Below, in pieces: positions 33,513-42,432 of a stretch of DNA of 64,000 bases. Every line of letters begins with the position of its first letter. Within the stretch, counting starts at the first letter, position 1. The position numbers were made by a program, and so were the translations under genes. The stretch is taken from contig NZ_RHOR01000008.1 in NCBI RefSeq assembly GCF_003946625.1, forward strand, positions 1 to 64,000, in the 5' to 3' direction. Source of the stretch: Companilactobacillus kedongensis (lineage in GTDB: Bacteria > Bacillota > Bacilli > Lactobacillales > Lactobacillaceae). Below the pieces are notes generated by a model. The model saw only the letters and a program-made list of their open reading frames with translations, was not told where the DNA came from and did not search any database.

Positions 33513-33546
33513 CACTAACCGAGATACTCAAGGAGGATACACATCA

Positions 33547-35223
33547 ATGTCAACTGAAAAAAATGGTGCTGAGGCTTTATTCAATTCAATGGTCAACCAG
33601 GGGGTCAAGTATGTTTTCGGACTTCCAGGCGCTAAAGTAGATAAACTTTTCGATCTATTGGAATACAGCGACAATCCTAAAGCTCCTAAACTTATCATTA
33701 CACGCCACGAACAAAATGCAGCTTTTATCGCGTCAGGTATCGGCCGTCTAACTGGCAAACCTGGTGTAGTCGCAACAACATCAGGTCCTGGTGTTTCAAA
33801 CTTAGCTACTGGTTTGATCACAGCAACTTCTGAAGGTGATCCTGTTGTTGCTCTAGGTGGACAAGTTCCTCGTAATGATGTGGCCAGATTGACACATCAA
33901 AGTATTCCTAGTAAAGAGCTTCTAAATTCTGCTACAAAAGACAGTGTCGAAGTTCAAGATGCTAACAATATCTCTGAAACATTTGCCAATGCTTATCAAA
34001 CAGCCATGGCTCCAAAATCAGGTGCAACTTTCATTTCTTTGCCAAAGGATGTCTTAGATGACCCTGTTAACGGAGAGGAGATCAAAACACTTGCCCCTAT
34101 TCAACAAGGTGGTGCCGACAGCGACACTATCAATAAGATCATCAACAAGATCCAACATGCTAAATTACCAGTTATTTTGGCCGGTATGCGTTCATCTAGT
34201 GAAGAAGTAACTGAAGCAATTCATCACTTCTTGCACAAATTCTCTATTCCTGTTGTTGAAACTTTCCAAGGCGCTGGTGTTATCTCACGTGATCTTGAAA
34301 AGAACTACTACGGTCGTGTTGGTTTATTCAGAAACCAAATAGGTGATGCCATGCTTAAAGAAAGCGATCTAGTTATCGCCATTGGTTATGATCCCGTTGA
34401 ATACGAAGCTAGAATCTGGAACGTTGGCCGTACAGGTGAAATTATTAATTTGGACAGTATTGCCCCTGAAATTTCTAATGAATACCAACCTGATCTAGTT
34501 GTTCAAGCAGACATTGCCAAAACAATGAAAGATCTTGCTCACAATCTTCCTGCAGATATCGGTTTAAGTGATGACCTCAAAGAACATCTACACCAAATGC
34601 AAGTAAGTTTCGTTTCTCAAGATGAAGTTCCTGAAAAGACCTCTGGTAAAGGTCTACACCCACTATAAATCATCAATGCTTTACAAAATCAAGTTAATGA
34701 TGACACTACTGTTACAGTTGATGTTGGTAGTCATTACATCTGGATGGCTCGTCATTTCAGAAGTTACAAACCAAGACACCTACTATTTAGTAATGGTATG
34801 CAAACACTTGGCGTGGCCTTACCTTGGGCTATTGCCGCTGCTTTGGAACGACCAGAACAACCAATCGTTTCTGTTGCTGGTGATGGTGGATTCTTATTCT
34901 CAGGACAAGAACTAGAGACAGCCGTTCGTTTGAATTTAAATATCGTTCAATTAGTTTGGAACGACGGTTATTACGACATGGTTAAATTCCAAGAAGAAGC
35001 TAAATATGGCCGTCATTCTGGTGTTACTTTAGGTAATGTTGACTTTGCCAAATATGCTGAAAGTTTTGGTGCTACTGGTATGCACGCTGAAACTGCTGAT
35101 CAACTAAAAGACAGCCTAGAAAAAGCCTTCAAGACATCTGGTCCTGTTGTGATCGACATCCCTGTTGATTACAGTGATAACATCAAACTCGTTTCAACAT
35201 TGCTTGAAGACGTATTGAACTAA
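33547..35223 (+). pseudogene. alsS: Acetolactate synthase (catabolic AlsS) interrupted by one in-frame TAA
   Basis: The enzyme condenses two pyruvates to alpha-acetolactate with thiamine diphosphate. One continuous frame of 559 codons has family length (558 residues) but contains TAA at 34666-34668, after GKGLHPL. The first part holds the N-terminal Pyr domain (VFGLPGAKVDKLF, ITRHEQNAAF) and the central domain; the second holds the cofactor motif [19 protein letters not shown]. Reading continues with [20 protein letters not shown], so no frameshift is involved. A CAA-to-TAA change is the simplest lesion. The truncated protein would lack the cofactor domain and be inactive unless the stop is read through or is a sequence error. 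Confidence 0.88.
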
Positions 35224-35239
35224 TAGGAAGGAATTTATT

Positions 35240-35953
35240 ATGTCAAATACAAATATTCTTTATCAACATGGTACTTTAGCCTTACTAGTCCCTGGTCTAC
35301 TCGATGGAACTTTGACTATGAATGAACTATTGCAACATGGTGATACTGGTATCGGAACTGGTGAAGGACTAGATGGAGAACTGATCATTTTGGATGGCAC
35401 ACCCTATCAACTAGATGGTGATGGCAAAATCAATATCCTTGATGGAGATTTTACCATGCCCTTTGCCAATAGCCATTTTGCTGACTATGCCGAAATGATG
35501 GAAGTTGAAAATATCAATCGTGACGACCTACAATCGCAGATCAAAGAAGCAGCCAACAGTGCCAACACTTTCTTCTCTATTAAAATCACTGGTACTTTCA
35601 AAAATATAACTACTCGTGCCGTTAGAAAGTCATCTGCTCCATATGATTCACTTTCCAAAACAGCCGAGAAGCAAAATATGTTCAGTAAAGATAACGTAAC
35701 TGGTACTTTGATTAGTTATCACTCACCTAGTTTGTTTGACGGAGCCGCGGTTGGTGGTTTCCACAGTCATTTCTTATCTGATGACCGTAGTTTTGGTGGA
35801 CATATCCTAAATTTTGATTCAGTTACAGGATCAGTTTCATTTCAACAATTCGACACATTAGAACAACATCTACCTACTGATAATAAAGAATATATGAACC
35901 ATGATTTTTCAAAAGATAATATTATCGACGACGTCCACAACGCCGAAGGATAG
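35240..35953 (+). CDS. alsD: Alpha-acetolactate decarboxylase
   Basis: The 237-residue enzyme converts alpha-acetolactate to acetoin. It shows LYQHGTLALLVPGLLDGTLTM near the N-terminus, GTGEGLDGELIILDG, and the metal-binding GGFHSHFLSDDRSFGGH with three His. It is intact and lies 16 bp after alsS with its own GGAAGG site. With alsS broken, acetolactate would have to come from another source. Confidence 0.94.
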   Translation: MSNTNILYQHGTLALLVPGLLDGTLTMNELLQHGDTGIGTGEGLDGELIILDGTPYQLDGDGKINILDGDFTMPFANSHFADYAEMMEVENINRDDLQSQIKEAANSANTFFSIKITGTFKNITTRAVRKSSAPYDSLSKTAEKQNMFSKDNVTGTLISYHSPSLFDGAAVGGFHSHFLSDDRSFGGHILNFDSVTGSVSFQQFDTLEQHLPTDNKEYMNHDFSKDNIIDDVHNAEG

Positions 35954-35960
35954 TTTTGTA

Positions 35961-36004
35961 AAAGCCAGCAATCTTCGTTTTTGACGATTGCTGGCTTTTT
36001 TTCG
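35961..36004 (+). terminator. Terminator of the als operon
   Basis: AAAGCCAGCAATC and GATTGCTGGCTTT form a 13-bp stem followed by TTTTTTTC. Confidence 0.88.
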
Positions 36005-36080
36005 TAATTTATTTAATAAAGAGTCAAGTGGCACAATCATCAAATAAAAAATTAACTATAACTTTTAAATAAAGCTAATA

Positions 36081-36118
36081 GGATGCTCTACTGAAAAATC
36101 AGTAAAGCATCCCATTTT
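36081..36118. terminator. Stem-loop after the peroxidase gene
   Basis: GGATGCT..ACTGA and TCAGT..AGCATCC pair. The T-rich side is on the plus strand, so its strength for the minus-strand peroxidase transcript is doubtful. Confidence 0.55.
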
Positions 36119-36123
36119 TAATT

Positions 36124-36594
36124 CTATTTACCCAAGGCTTCAACAATATCCGGCTCAACCTTTTCAGGTTTAGTAACAGGTGCGTAACGTTTGATGATCT
36201 GACCATCACGTCCTAACAAGAATTTGGTAAAGTTCCATTTGATACGACCGTTACCAGCATTTTCCTTTAAGTAAGTGAATAATGGATCTTCATCTTCGCC
36301 ATTGACTTTAACTTGTTTAGTCATAGGGAAAGTCACACCGTAATGCATTTGACAGTACTCATTTGTTTCTTCATCAGAACCTAATTCCTGATGAAATTGA
36401 TTAGAAGGAAGGCCTAAAACTTCTAATCCCTGTTCATGATACTTATTATATAGTTTCTCAATACCCTCGAGCTGTGGAGCTAGACCGCATTTGCTAGCAG
36501 TATTAACGATTAAAACTACTTTGCCTTTGTAGCCGTTAAAATCGATCTTGTCACCATTCATCTCTACTTCTGAAAAATCATAAATAGTTGCCAT
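36124..36594 (-). CDS. Glutathione peroxidase-family thiol peroxidase
   Basis: The 156-residue protein uses a cysteine in NTASKCGLAPQ in place of selenocysteine, with the partner residues in LGLPSNQFHQELG and KWNFTKFL. Such bacterial enzymes usually use thioredoxin rather than glutathione to reduce hydroperoxides. GGAAGGA before ATG 36594 decides the start; an ATG three codons earlier overlaps the ribosome binding site. Confidence 0.92.
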   Translation of the reverse strand: MATIYDFSEVEMNGDKIDFNGYKGKVVLIVNTASKCGLAPQLEGIEKLYNKYHEQGLEVLGLPSNQFHQELGSDEETNEYCQMHYGVTFPMTKQVKVNGEDEDPLFTYLKENAGNGRIKWNFTKFLLGRDGQIIKRYAPVTKPEKVEPDIVEALGK

Positions 36595-36694
36595 TAGAAT
36601 CATTCCTTCCGTATTAATGTCATTATACGTTTAATATACATAAGTTATAATTATTTTGAATTTATTTAATTGCAATCTTTTTGCCGAGGGGTGT

Positions 36695-36870
36695 GCCGCT
36701 GGAGATTTTTAGTAATTCCACCTGTTATGCGACCGATTCGAGCCTTGGTCTCTCATCTCGATTATGAGCTTTGCTTACGCAAAGCTCATAATCGTCGGTG
36801 GAGTACGAACGGATAAACCATCCGTTCTACTCCACTTGCACAACTGGTTCCATTACTAAAGATCTCCAGC
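36695..36870 (+). repeat. Pair 5, left member: cloverleaf repeat
   Basis: Arms GGAGATttTTAGTAAT and ATTACTAAagaTCTCC close the element. Hairpins: GAG-CCTTGGT-CTC, a perfect CGATTATGAGCTTTGC/GCAAAGCTCATAATCG with a 4-base loop, and GGAGT-a-CGAACGGA/TCCGTTCTACTCC. It lies upstream of the peroxidase and of the surface protein, not in a 3' UTR. It is nearly identical to the copy at 40439 apart from the outer stem. Confidence 0.9.
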
Positions 36871-36954
36871 TAATGTGTATTATATATAAACTGAATTACA
36901 CAAAATTCAGTCATACACTGTACTATAAGCATCTTTTACACCATAAAACCTCAA

Positions 36955-37124
36955 GCCGGAGGCGATGAGAAATGTGATCAGCAGTGAAAATTCTGTTAGT
37001 GCGGCAACGCCGTGCTTACAGAATGGACGATTTCGAGATTTGCGACAGCAAAGCTCAAAATCGAGACGGGAGGCCTTGACTCACGTCGGCCCCACAGCAG
37101 ACCACATTTCTCATCGCCTCCGGC
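36955..37124 (-). repeat. Pair 5, right member: cloverleaf repeat
   Basis: The outer arm GCCGGAGGCGATGAGAAATG pairs perfectly with CATTTCTCATCGCCTCCGGC. Hairpins: TTCTGT..GCGG/CCG-t-GC..ACAGAA, CGATTTcGAGATTTGC/GCAAA-g-CTC-a-AAATCG and GGCC/GGCC. The core is identical to that of the copy at 40766 while the outer stem differs on both arms. Confidence 0.9.
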
Positions 37125-37248
37125 GTCCTCCACTCCACCACTAATCAATTTTGATAAATTTTCTTTCAAACTTTAGATAATTTAAATAAATATTTTTATG
37201 TTATTATCTAACTATGAAAATACTGTAGACCGCAGTGTTAACCCGTTT

Positions 37249-37285
37249 CTGTTTAAACAGAGCTCGTATACGGCCTAAGTACGAG
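37249..37285 (+). promoter_or_regulatory. CTGTTTAAACAG palindrome and leader hairpin of the surface protein
   Basis: CTGTTTAAACAG (37249-37260) has the same TGTTTAAACA core as the PTS operators. CTCGTA/TACGAG (37263-37268, 37280-37285) follows and could form a small hairpin just upstream of the ribosome binding site. Confidence 0.5.
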
Positions 37286-37299
37286 AGGGAGAATCATTT

Positions 37300-40200
37300 A
37301 TGAAACAACACCGAGGACTTTATTTAGGGATCAATAAGAATTCAAAACCTTTTAAAACAGATAAATTATGGCTAGCTGTCCCGATAGCTACTGCTTCCAT
37401 TGTTGCCGGCTTAGCTATCACAACACCTGTTAATGCCGCAACTACTGATCCTAATTCTACTGAACCTGAATCATCTGAAACTGATACAAGTAACCAAGTT
37501 ATTGACAATTCTTCAATGAATGCAAATACATCAAGCAACGCTGATGAAAATACAGATGATACTTCTGCTACACCTGAAGATAATAACCAAACTCCTATTA
37601 CACCAAAAACAACCACGTTACCAACTCCAACTATCCATACAAATAATCAAAGTGATGCCGTAAGCTATGCTTCTGCTGCCGCACCAAAAAATACCAACAT
37701 TGGTTCTGAAACAACACCAGAATCAAATGCTCAAGATACGGTCTCACAAACTCCAACGGCTAAACCGATTGATTCTATTCCACCTTTGGGTAATTTTTAT
37801 GTAAATGTCAGTTCCCAAAATAAATATGTTCCTTACGATTCTAATGGTTATGCTTCCGTTTTACCATACAGTTCAGAACATTGGATGGACAGTAACAATT
37901 ACAATCCCAATCAAGAACTATACAGTTTTTACATTGTTCTACCTACTGGCGTAACGTCAACAGTTGCTGATATGCAAGCCGGTGCTGACCAATATGTAAA
38001 AGATCTTGCTGCTAGGGGCTATATTCAAATAAGTAGTCTAACCGCATTTCAATTGAATAACACATCAGTAGAAACGGGTAACCGAGAAGTATTTTACTTT
38101 AGACCTGATGACAATGCGCATCTTCTCGGTACAGTCGATCCCAGTAAAGGATTCATAGGACAAACTAAAATGAGCGTTAAAATCCACACTCCAGCGGCAG
38201 ACACTGGCATAACCGGAGTTAATATCAATGCTCTGGAAGATGATGGAACAACTATTTTCCCATCCGGATCAGTTCCTTACAATGATGTTTTGTATGCTGG
38301 AATTGGTGATGGTACATATGATATCAATAACGGATATACAAACATCCCTTCCAGCTATTTTGGTAGTGACTGGCTTGATAAAAACGTCGCAGGAATCTCC
38401 GTTCATAATGGTGCAGCCCATCTTGACTATACTGATTTAAATGTTAATGATTTATACACTGTTTTCACTACTGGTACTGCAGGTGATAAAGAAACTGTCA
38501 TTTATCCAGATAGTTCTCCGCTTAATACTGGCCTTGCGGGTTCTTCATATAATATTAAAGACAAAGTTACTGCTGACATAAATGCCAACACAAAGATAAA
38601 CGAATTCAAAAAAAATTATTGGCTACCATCCTTAAAATATATGGGAACTGATAAGACCGTAACACCAAGTTCAACAAGTCTTGATTGGCCAGGAGATGTT
38701 TATTTAGAACCTACATCCCTAGTTTTATCTAGTAACTCTGCCGTAACTGGTAAAACCTATGTTTTTTGGTTAGACCATATTAAAACGACATTGGTTCCAA
38801 ATGATTCAACAATTGTCGCAGATCCTGATGCAAGTTTTGACCCTGATAACGATGTAACAATAACAGCACCAGGTGGAAATAGCATAAAGATTTCTGATAT
38901 GACTGGAGATAGTACTAAAATCACTACTCCTGGAACTTATACTTACAAGGATTCAGAAAATAATATTCTAACCGTTACATCCAAAGTAGATCCAACGAAA
39001 GTTGGAAACTACAATGTTAAATATGAATATATTGATGCACAAGGAAATAATTATTTTTCAAATGGTTCTACTGGAAGGGTTTCTTACTTAAATACAACCG
39101 TCCACGTAACAAATGCGAAAATAGCTGGAACTGATACAACCATAACTAAAAACACTCCTTGGAACGTTTCAGATGGTGTCTCTGTGAATGACGTAAATGG
39201 TAATCCATTGAACCCACAAGATACCCAAACGGCGTTCAGTAATACTGGCACTACTAATGTTATTACTACAAAAATAACGAAAAATAATCCAGATGGAACA
39301 AGTACTGACGAAACTAGCATTGATACTTCAACACCCGGAAACTATACCGTAGTTTACAGTTACACTGACTCTAATGGCGGCACCGTTCAGTCAGATCCCG
39401 TTACTGTAATTGTTGATGGCAGCCAGATTTCTGCCACAGATGAATCCATCTATCCAAACGGCGACTTATCCACTGCTGTAACAACTTTAAAAAATAGTAA
39501 TAGTGATGATGTTGACCCCAATACAGCTCTTAAAACAGGAACATTAACGGCAGTTGATCAAAATAATGATCCAATTGATACATCTGTACCCGGAACATAT
39601 ACTGTAACCTTTAAATATACTGATCCAACTTCTAAAAAAGTCGTCTCTTCAGATCCAGTAACGATTACTATTAAAAATAATTTGAGTGCTTTAACCACTG
39701 CACCTAAAACTATTAATACTGGGTCAACATGGGACCCTTCACAAAATATAACTGAACTTAAAGATACAGATGGCAATCCAGTTGTCGCTTCAGATGCACT
39801 AGGCAAAACTTTGACCACTACAATTACCGATAGTACTGGTAATCCTGTTGATGCAAGTACAATGACTACTCCAAAAACAGGCACATATACTATCAATTAT
39901 CAGTATACTGATGCAACTGGAAAAACATTGACTGCCACATCAATATTAACCGTCCAGAACCCTACTACTGGATCAAATTCCGGTTCTACCGGTTCAGGTG
40001 CAAACACTGATCCCAATAATAATTCTGGTTCGAATGGTTCCGGTACAAGTACTGATCCTGATAATGGGTCAAACGGATCAAGTACCGCAATAGATCCCAA
40101 TTCTAATGGAAATAATCCAAATACAAATTCAGGTTCAGACAATAATCAAACAACAGATGAATCCAACAATAGTGGTACAAGTCTTGTCGACAATTCATCT

Positions 40201-40428
40201 AAAGTAACTAACACTGCAACTCAAGAATCTGTTACTAAACCTGAAAACAATTCAGCAAATACTACTAATACAGTTAAATCTAATTCAGTTTCAATATCTG
40301 ACCCTACCCCTAATAAAGCAGGTCAATTCCCACAAACCGGCAATCAGTCAGCCTTTTGGGCTAGCGGTTTAGGGATGTTATTACTTGCTATTGGTGGTAT
40401 GTTTGGAATTAGACGTAAAAAGGAATAG
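37300..40428 (+). CDS. Cell-wall-anchored surface protein with Ig-like repeats and FPQTG sorting signal
   Basis: The 1042-residue protein has a signal peptide with cleavage near VNA-AT (residue 46), then an S/T/N-rich linker (about 47-160). A unique domain covers about 160-500 and several Ig-like, Rib-type repeats follow (about 500-880; each ends in a TPGTYTYKY- or VPGTYTVTFKYTD-like strand). A G/S/N/D-rich linker leads to the sortase motif FPQTG, a hydrophobic segment and RRKKE. It is probably an adhesin. It is flanked by near-identical repeat pairs at 36.7-37.1 and 40.4-40.9 kb. Confidence 0.9.
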   Translation: MKQHRGLYLGINKNSKPFKTDKLWLAVPIATASIVAGLAITTPVNAATTDPNSTEPESSETDTSNQVIDNSSMNANTSSNADENTDDTSATPEDNNQTPITPKTTTLPTPTIHTNNQSDAVSYASAAAPKNTNIGSETTPESNAQDTVSQTPTAKPIDSIPPLGNFYVNVSSQNKYVPYDSNGYASVLPYSSEHWMDSNNYNPNQELYSFYIVLPTGVTSTVADMQAGADQYVKDLAARGYIQISSLTAFQLNNTSVETGNREVFYFRPDDNAHLLGTVDPSKGFIGQTKMSVKIHTPAADTGITGVNINALEDDGTTIFPSGSVPYNDVLYAGIGDGTYDINNGYTNIPSSYFGSDWLDKNVAGISVHNGAAHLDYTDLNVNDLYTVFTTGTAGDKETVIYPDSSPLNTGLAGSSYNIKDKVTADINANTKINEFKKNYWLPSLKYMGTDKTVTPSSTSLDWPGDVYLEPTSLVLSSNSAVTGKTYVFWLDHIKTTLVPNDSTIVADPDASFDPDNDVTITAPGGNSIKISDMTGDSTKITTPGTYTYKDSENNILTVTSKVDPTKVGNYNVKYEYIDAQGNNYFSNGSTGRVSYLNTTVHVTNAKIAGTDTTITKNTPWNVSDGVSVNDVNGNPLNPQDTQTAFSNTGTTNVITTKITKNNPDGTSTDETSIDTSTPGNYTVVYSYTDSNGGTVQSDPVTVIVDGSQISATDESIYPNGDLSTAVTTLKNSNSDDVDPNTALKTGTLTAVDQNNDPIDTSVPGTYTVTFKYTDPTSKKVVSSDPVTITIKNNLSALTTAPKTINTGSTWDPSQNITELKDTDGNPVVASDALGKTLTTTITDSTGNPVDASTMTTPKTGTYTINYQYTDATGKTLTATSILTVQNPTTGSNSGSTGSGANTDPNNNSGSNGSGTSTDPDNGSNGSSTAIDPNSNGNNPNTNSGSDNNQTTDESNNSGTSLVDNSSKVTNTATQESVTKPENNSANTTNTVKSNSVSISDPTPNKAGQFPQTGNQSAFWASGLGMLLLAIGGMFGIRRKKE

Positions 40429-40438
40429 TTCGTTGGAT

Positions 40439-40615
40439 GCCGCTTCCGGTTTTTAGTAATTCCACCTGTTATGCGACCGATTCGAGCCTTGGTCTCTCAT
40501 CTCGATTATGAGTTTTGCTTACGCAAATCTCATAATCGTCGGTGGAGTAAGAACGGATAAAACCACCCGTTCAACTCCACTTGCACAACTGGTTCCATTA
40601 CTAAAAACCTCCAGC
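40439..40615 (+). repeat. Pair 6, left member: cloverleaf repeat
   Basis: It is nearly identical to the copy at 36695, but the base of the outer stem reads GGTTTTTAGTAAT / ATTACTAAAAACC instead of GGAGAT.../...ATCTCC. The change on one arm is matched on the other. It starts 10 bp after the surface-protein stop. Confidence 0.9.
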
Positions 40616-40635
40616 TAAATATAGATGTGATATAA

Positions 40636-40680
40636 AAAAATCTCACCATAGAGTTAATAAACTTTATGATGGGATTTTTA
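40636..40680 (+). terminator. Terminator of the surface protein gene
   Basis: AAAATC-tC-CCATA and TATG-..-GGGATTTT pair imperfectly and TTTTTA follows. It lies beyond the left repeat copy, so that copy would be transcribed. Confidence 0.65.
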
Positions 40681-40692
40681 TATGTCTAAATA

Positions 40693-40734
40693 CAAAAAAA
40701 TAGCCATATCCTGTAAAAAACAGAATACAGCTAT
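40693..40734 (-). terminator. Terminator of the ABC permease transcript
   Basis: ATAGC..CTGT and ACAG..GCTAT form a stem and the minus strand ends in a run of seven T. The right repeat copy lies between it and the permease stop. Confidence 0.68.
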
Positions 40735-40765
40735 AAAACTTTTATATAAATTATGGATAAATCAA

Positions 40766-40935
40766 GCCGGAGGAGATGATGAATTTGGCCAGTAGTGAAA
40801 ATTCTGTTAGTGCGGCAACGCCGTGCTTACAGAATGGACGATTTCGAGATTTGCGACAGCAAAGCTCAAAATCGAGACGATAGGCCAAGACTCGAGTCGG
40901 TCCCACAGCAGGCCGAATTCATCATCACCGTAGGC
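40766..40935 (-). repeat. Pair 6, right member: cloverleaf repeat
   Basis: Outer arms GATGATGAATT and AATTCATCATC pair perfectly, then GGCC/GGCC. The central 80 or so bases are identical to the copy at 36955 (TTCTGTTAGTGCGGCAACGC and on). It lies just after the permease stop. Confidence 0.9.
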
Positions 40936-40949
40936 AAAACAACACTATA

Positions 40950-41729
40950 CTATTCAGTAATAGTCTCAACCCAACGACCCATTAGATAAATACTTACCGC
41001 AGCTTCAATTGCGGCAACTACTAAGAATGCAGCAATATTTAAGAAGAATGTCAGAGTATCATTTGAGTTCCCGATAAATGCCATCGAACTTCCGATTTGT
41101 GTGTTTAAGAAACTAACAACACGAAGTACCAACCAAATAACTAGAATGTACATCACAACATTTAAAGCTTTGCGACCTGTACTTGGCAAAAAGTTTCCAG
41201 CTGAACGTCCAACTAGGTGGATCAAATTAATAGTTGTCCAACCTAGAGTCATCATTGATAATACGATCAATAACATGGATAGAGCACCTAATATCATACT
41301 TGAAGCACTGTAATTATTACCAGGATTCATCAATCTCATGTAAGTGTACATTTCTTGAACACTTTTCAAATTCATTGCTATAACGATTCCATAAAGAATG
41401 CATTCAACTAACATTACATAGAGAAATGAAACTACTGTTGAAGCTAAATTACCGAGATAAAATTTAATATCACTGATCGGTATCAGACGATAACTGTCTC
41501 GTGTAAAAGTCCGTTCTTGAAGGACTGACAAACGGACAAAGGCAAATATAAACACAATCGAGGACCAAGAAAATACAATGCTGGAAAAAGTTGCCGAACT
41601 TAATGTACCTGTAATTGCGATCCAAATAGATGTAACTGCAATGGCAATTAAATTGATCAATAGAATAAAATTCATTGCCTTAAATCTTTCACTGATTGTT
41701 ACTTTAAAAAATTTTCCAAAACTAGTCAT
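40950..41729 (-). CDS. ABC transporter permease, YtrC/D-like
   Basis: The 259-residue membrane protein from ATG 41729 has six hydrophobic segments and no known motif. GGGGG lies 8 bases upstream of this start. It overlaps the ATPase gene by 8 bp and must be its membrane partner. Such small ABC systems next to a YtrA-type GntR regulator often respond to cell-envelope stress or peptide antibiotics; the substrate is unknown. Confidence 0.8.
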   Translation of the reverse strand: MTSFGKFFKVTISERFKAMNFILLINLIAIAVTSIWIAITGTLSSATFSSIVFSWSSIVFIFAFVRLSVLQERTFTRDSYRLIPISDIKFYLGNLASTVVSFLYVMLVECILYGIVIAMNLKSVQEMYTYMRLMNPGNNYSASSMILGALSMLLIVLSMMTLGWTTINLIHLVGRSAGNFLPSTGRKALNVVMYILVIWLVLRVVSFLNTQIGSSMAFIGNSNDTLTFFLNIAAFLVVAAIEAAVSIYLMGRWVETITE

Positions 41730-42432
41730 CTTGATTGCCCCCTTCATATAAGCTTTCATAAAAGTCTTCGATACTTTGACCATCTTTCTCACGAATTTCG
41801 TCGGTCTTCTTGTGGCAGTTGATGGTTTGACCCTTAACAACAACGACTTCATCCAAAATTGGAGCAATCTCTGTCACATAGTGATCACTGATGATCATTG
41901 TGGAATCTTCTGACTTCCATTTAAGAATACTGCTGATGATTTTCTTACGGCTCATACTGTCAATACCACCGAATGGTTCATCCAATAAATATAAGTCAGC
42001 TTTACGAGCCAAAGTCAAAGTGATGATCAGTTTTTCCTTCATACCCTTTGATAATGCAGAAATTTTAGCAGTTTTATCTAATTGAGAAAACTCTAATAGT
42101 TCATTGAAACGTTCTTCATCAAAATCAGGATAAACATTCTTATAAAAATCACGTAGCTTCTCAATTCTCATTCCAGCTGGAAATCCACCTAAATGTTCAG
42201 TAAAACTTACGTAACTCTTTCTCTTAGTTGCCGTTGTAGCATCCTTAACGGTTATCTTGCCTTTTCCATGGGCACTACCAGTGATCAAGCGCATCAAGGT
42301 AGTTTTACCAGCACCATTCTCGCCTAGTAATCCGATGATTTTTCCACTGTCGATAGTTAGATTCACGTCATGTAGAATGGTTTTTAAACTATGGTTATAA
42401 TTTAAGTTTTCTATTTTTAATAGTTCACTCAT
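41722..42432 (-). CDS. ABC transporter ATP-binding protein
   Basis: The 236-residue ATPase has Walker A GLLGENGAGKTTL, the signature LSKGMKEKL in place of LSGGQ, Walker B DLYLLDEPFGG, and the switch His in MIISDHYV. The altered signature is common in this subfamily. ATG 42432 is preceded by GGAGTGAAATTG and overlaps the stop of the ytrA-like reading frame, showing an original three-gene operon. Confidence 0.9.
   Translation of the reverse strand: MSELLKIENLNYNHSLKTILHDVNLTIDSGKIIGLLGENGAGKTTLMRLITGSAHGKGKITVKDATTATKRKSYVSFTEHLGGFPAGMRIEKLRDFYKNVYPDFDEERFNELLEFSQLDKTAKISALSKGMKEKLIITLTLARKADLYLLDEPFGGIDSMSRKKIISSILKWKSEDSTMIISDHYVTEIAPILDEVVVVKGQTINCHKKTDEIREKDGQSIEDFYESLYEGGNQDD

Noticed and set aside
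39558-40142. Minus-strand ORFs inside the adhesin gene
   Set aside because: Their V/P/S-rich sequences are the antisense reading of low-complexity S/T/N/D codons.
12334-40935. CRISPR array or integron attC array
   Set aside because: The repeats are dispersed singly in pairs over 28 kb between ordinary genes, without spacers, cas genes or an integrase.
40795-40989. 64-codon plus-strand ORF after the adhesin
   Set aside because: It runs through the repeat copy at 40766 into the antisense of the permease gene and has no similarity to a known protein.
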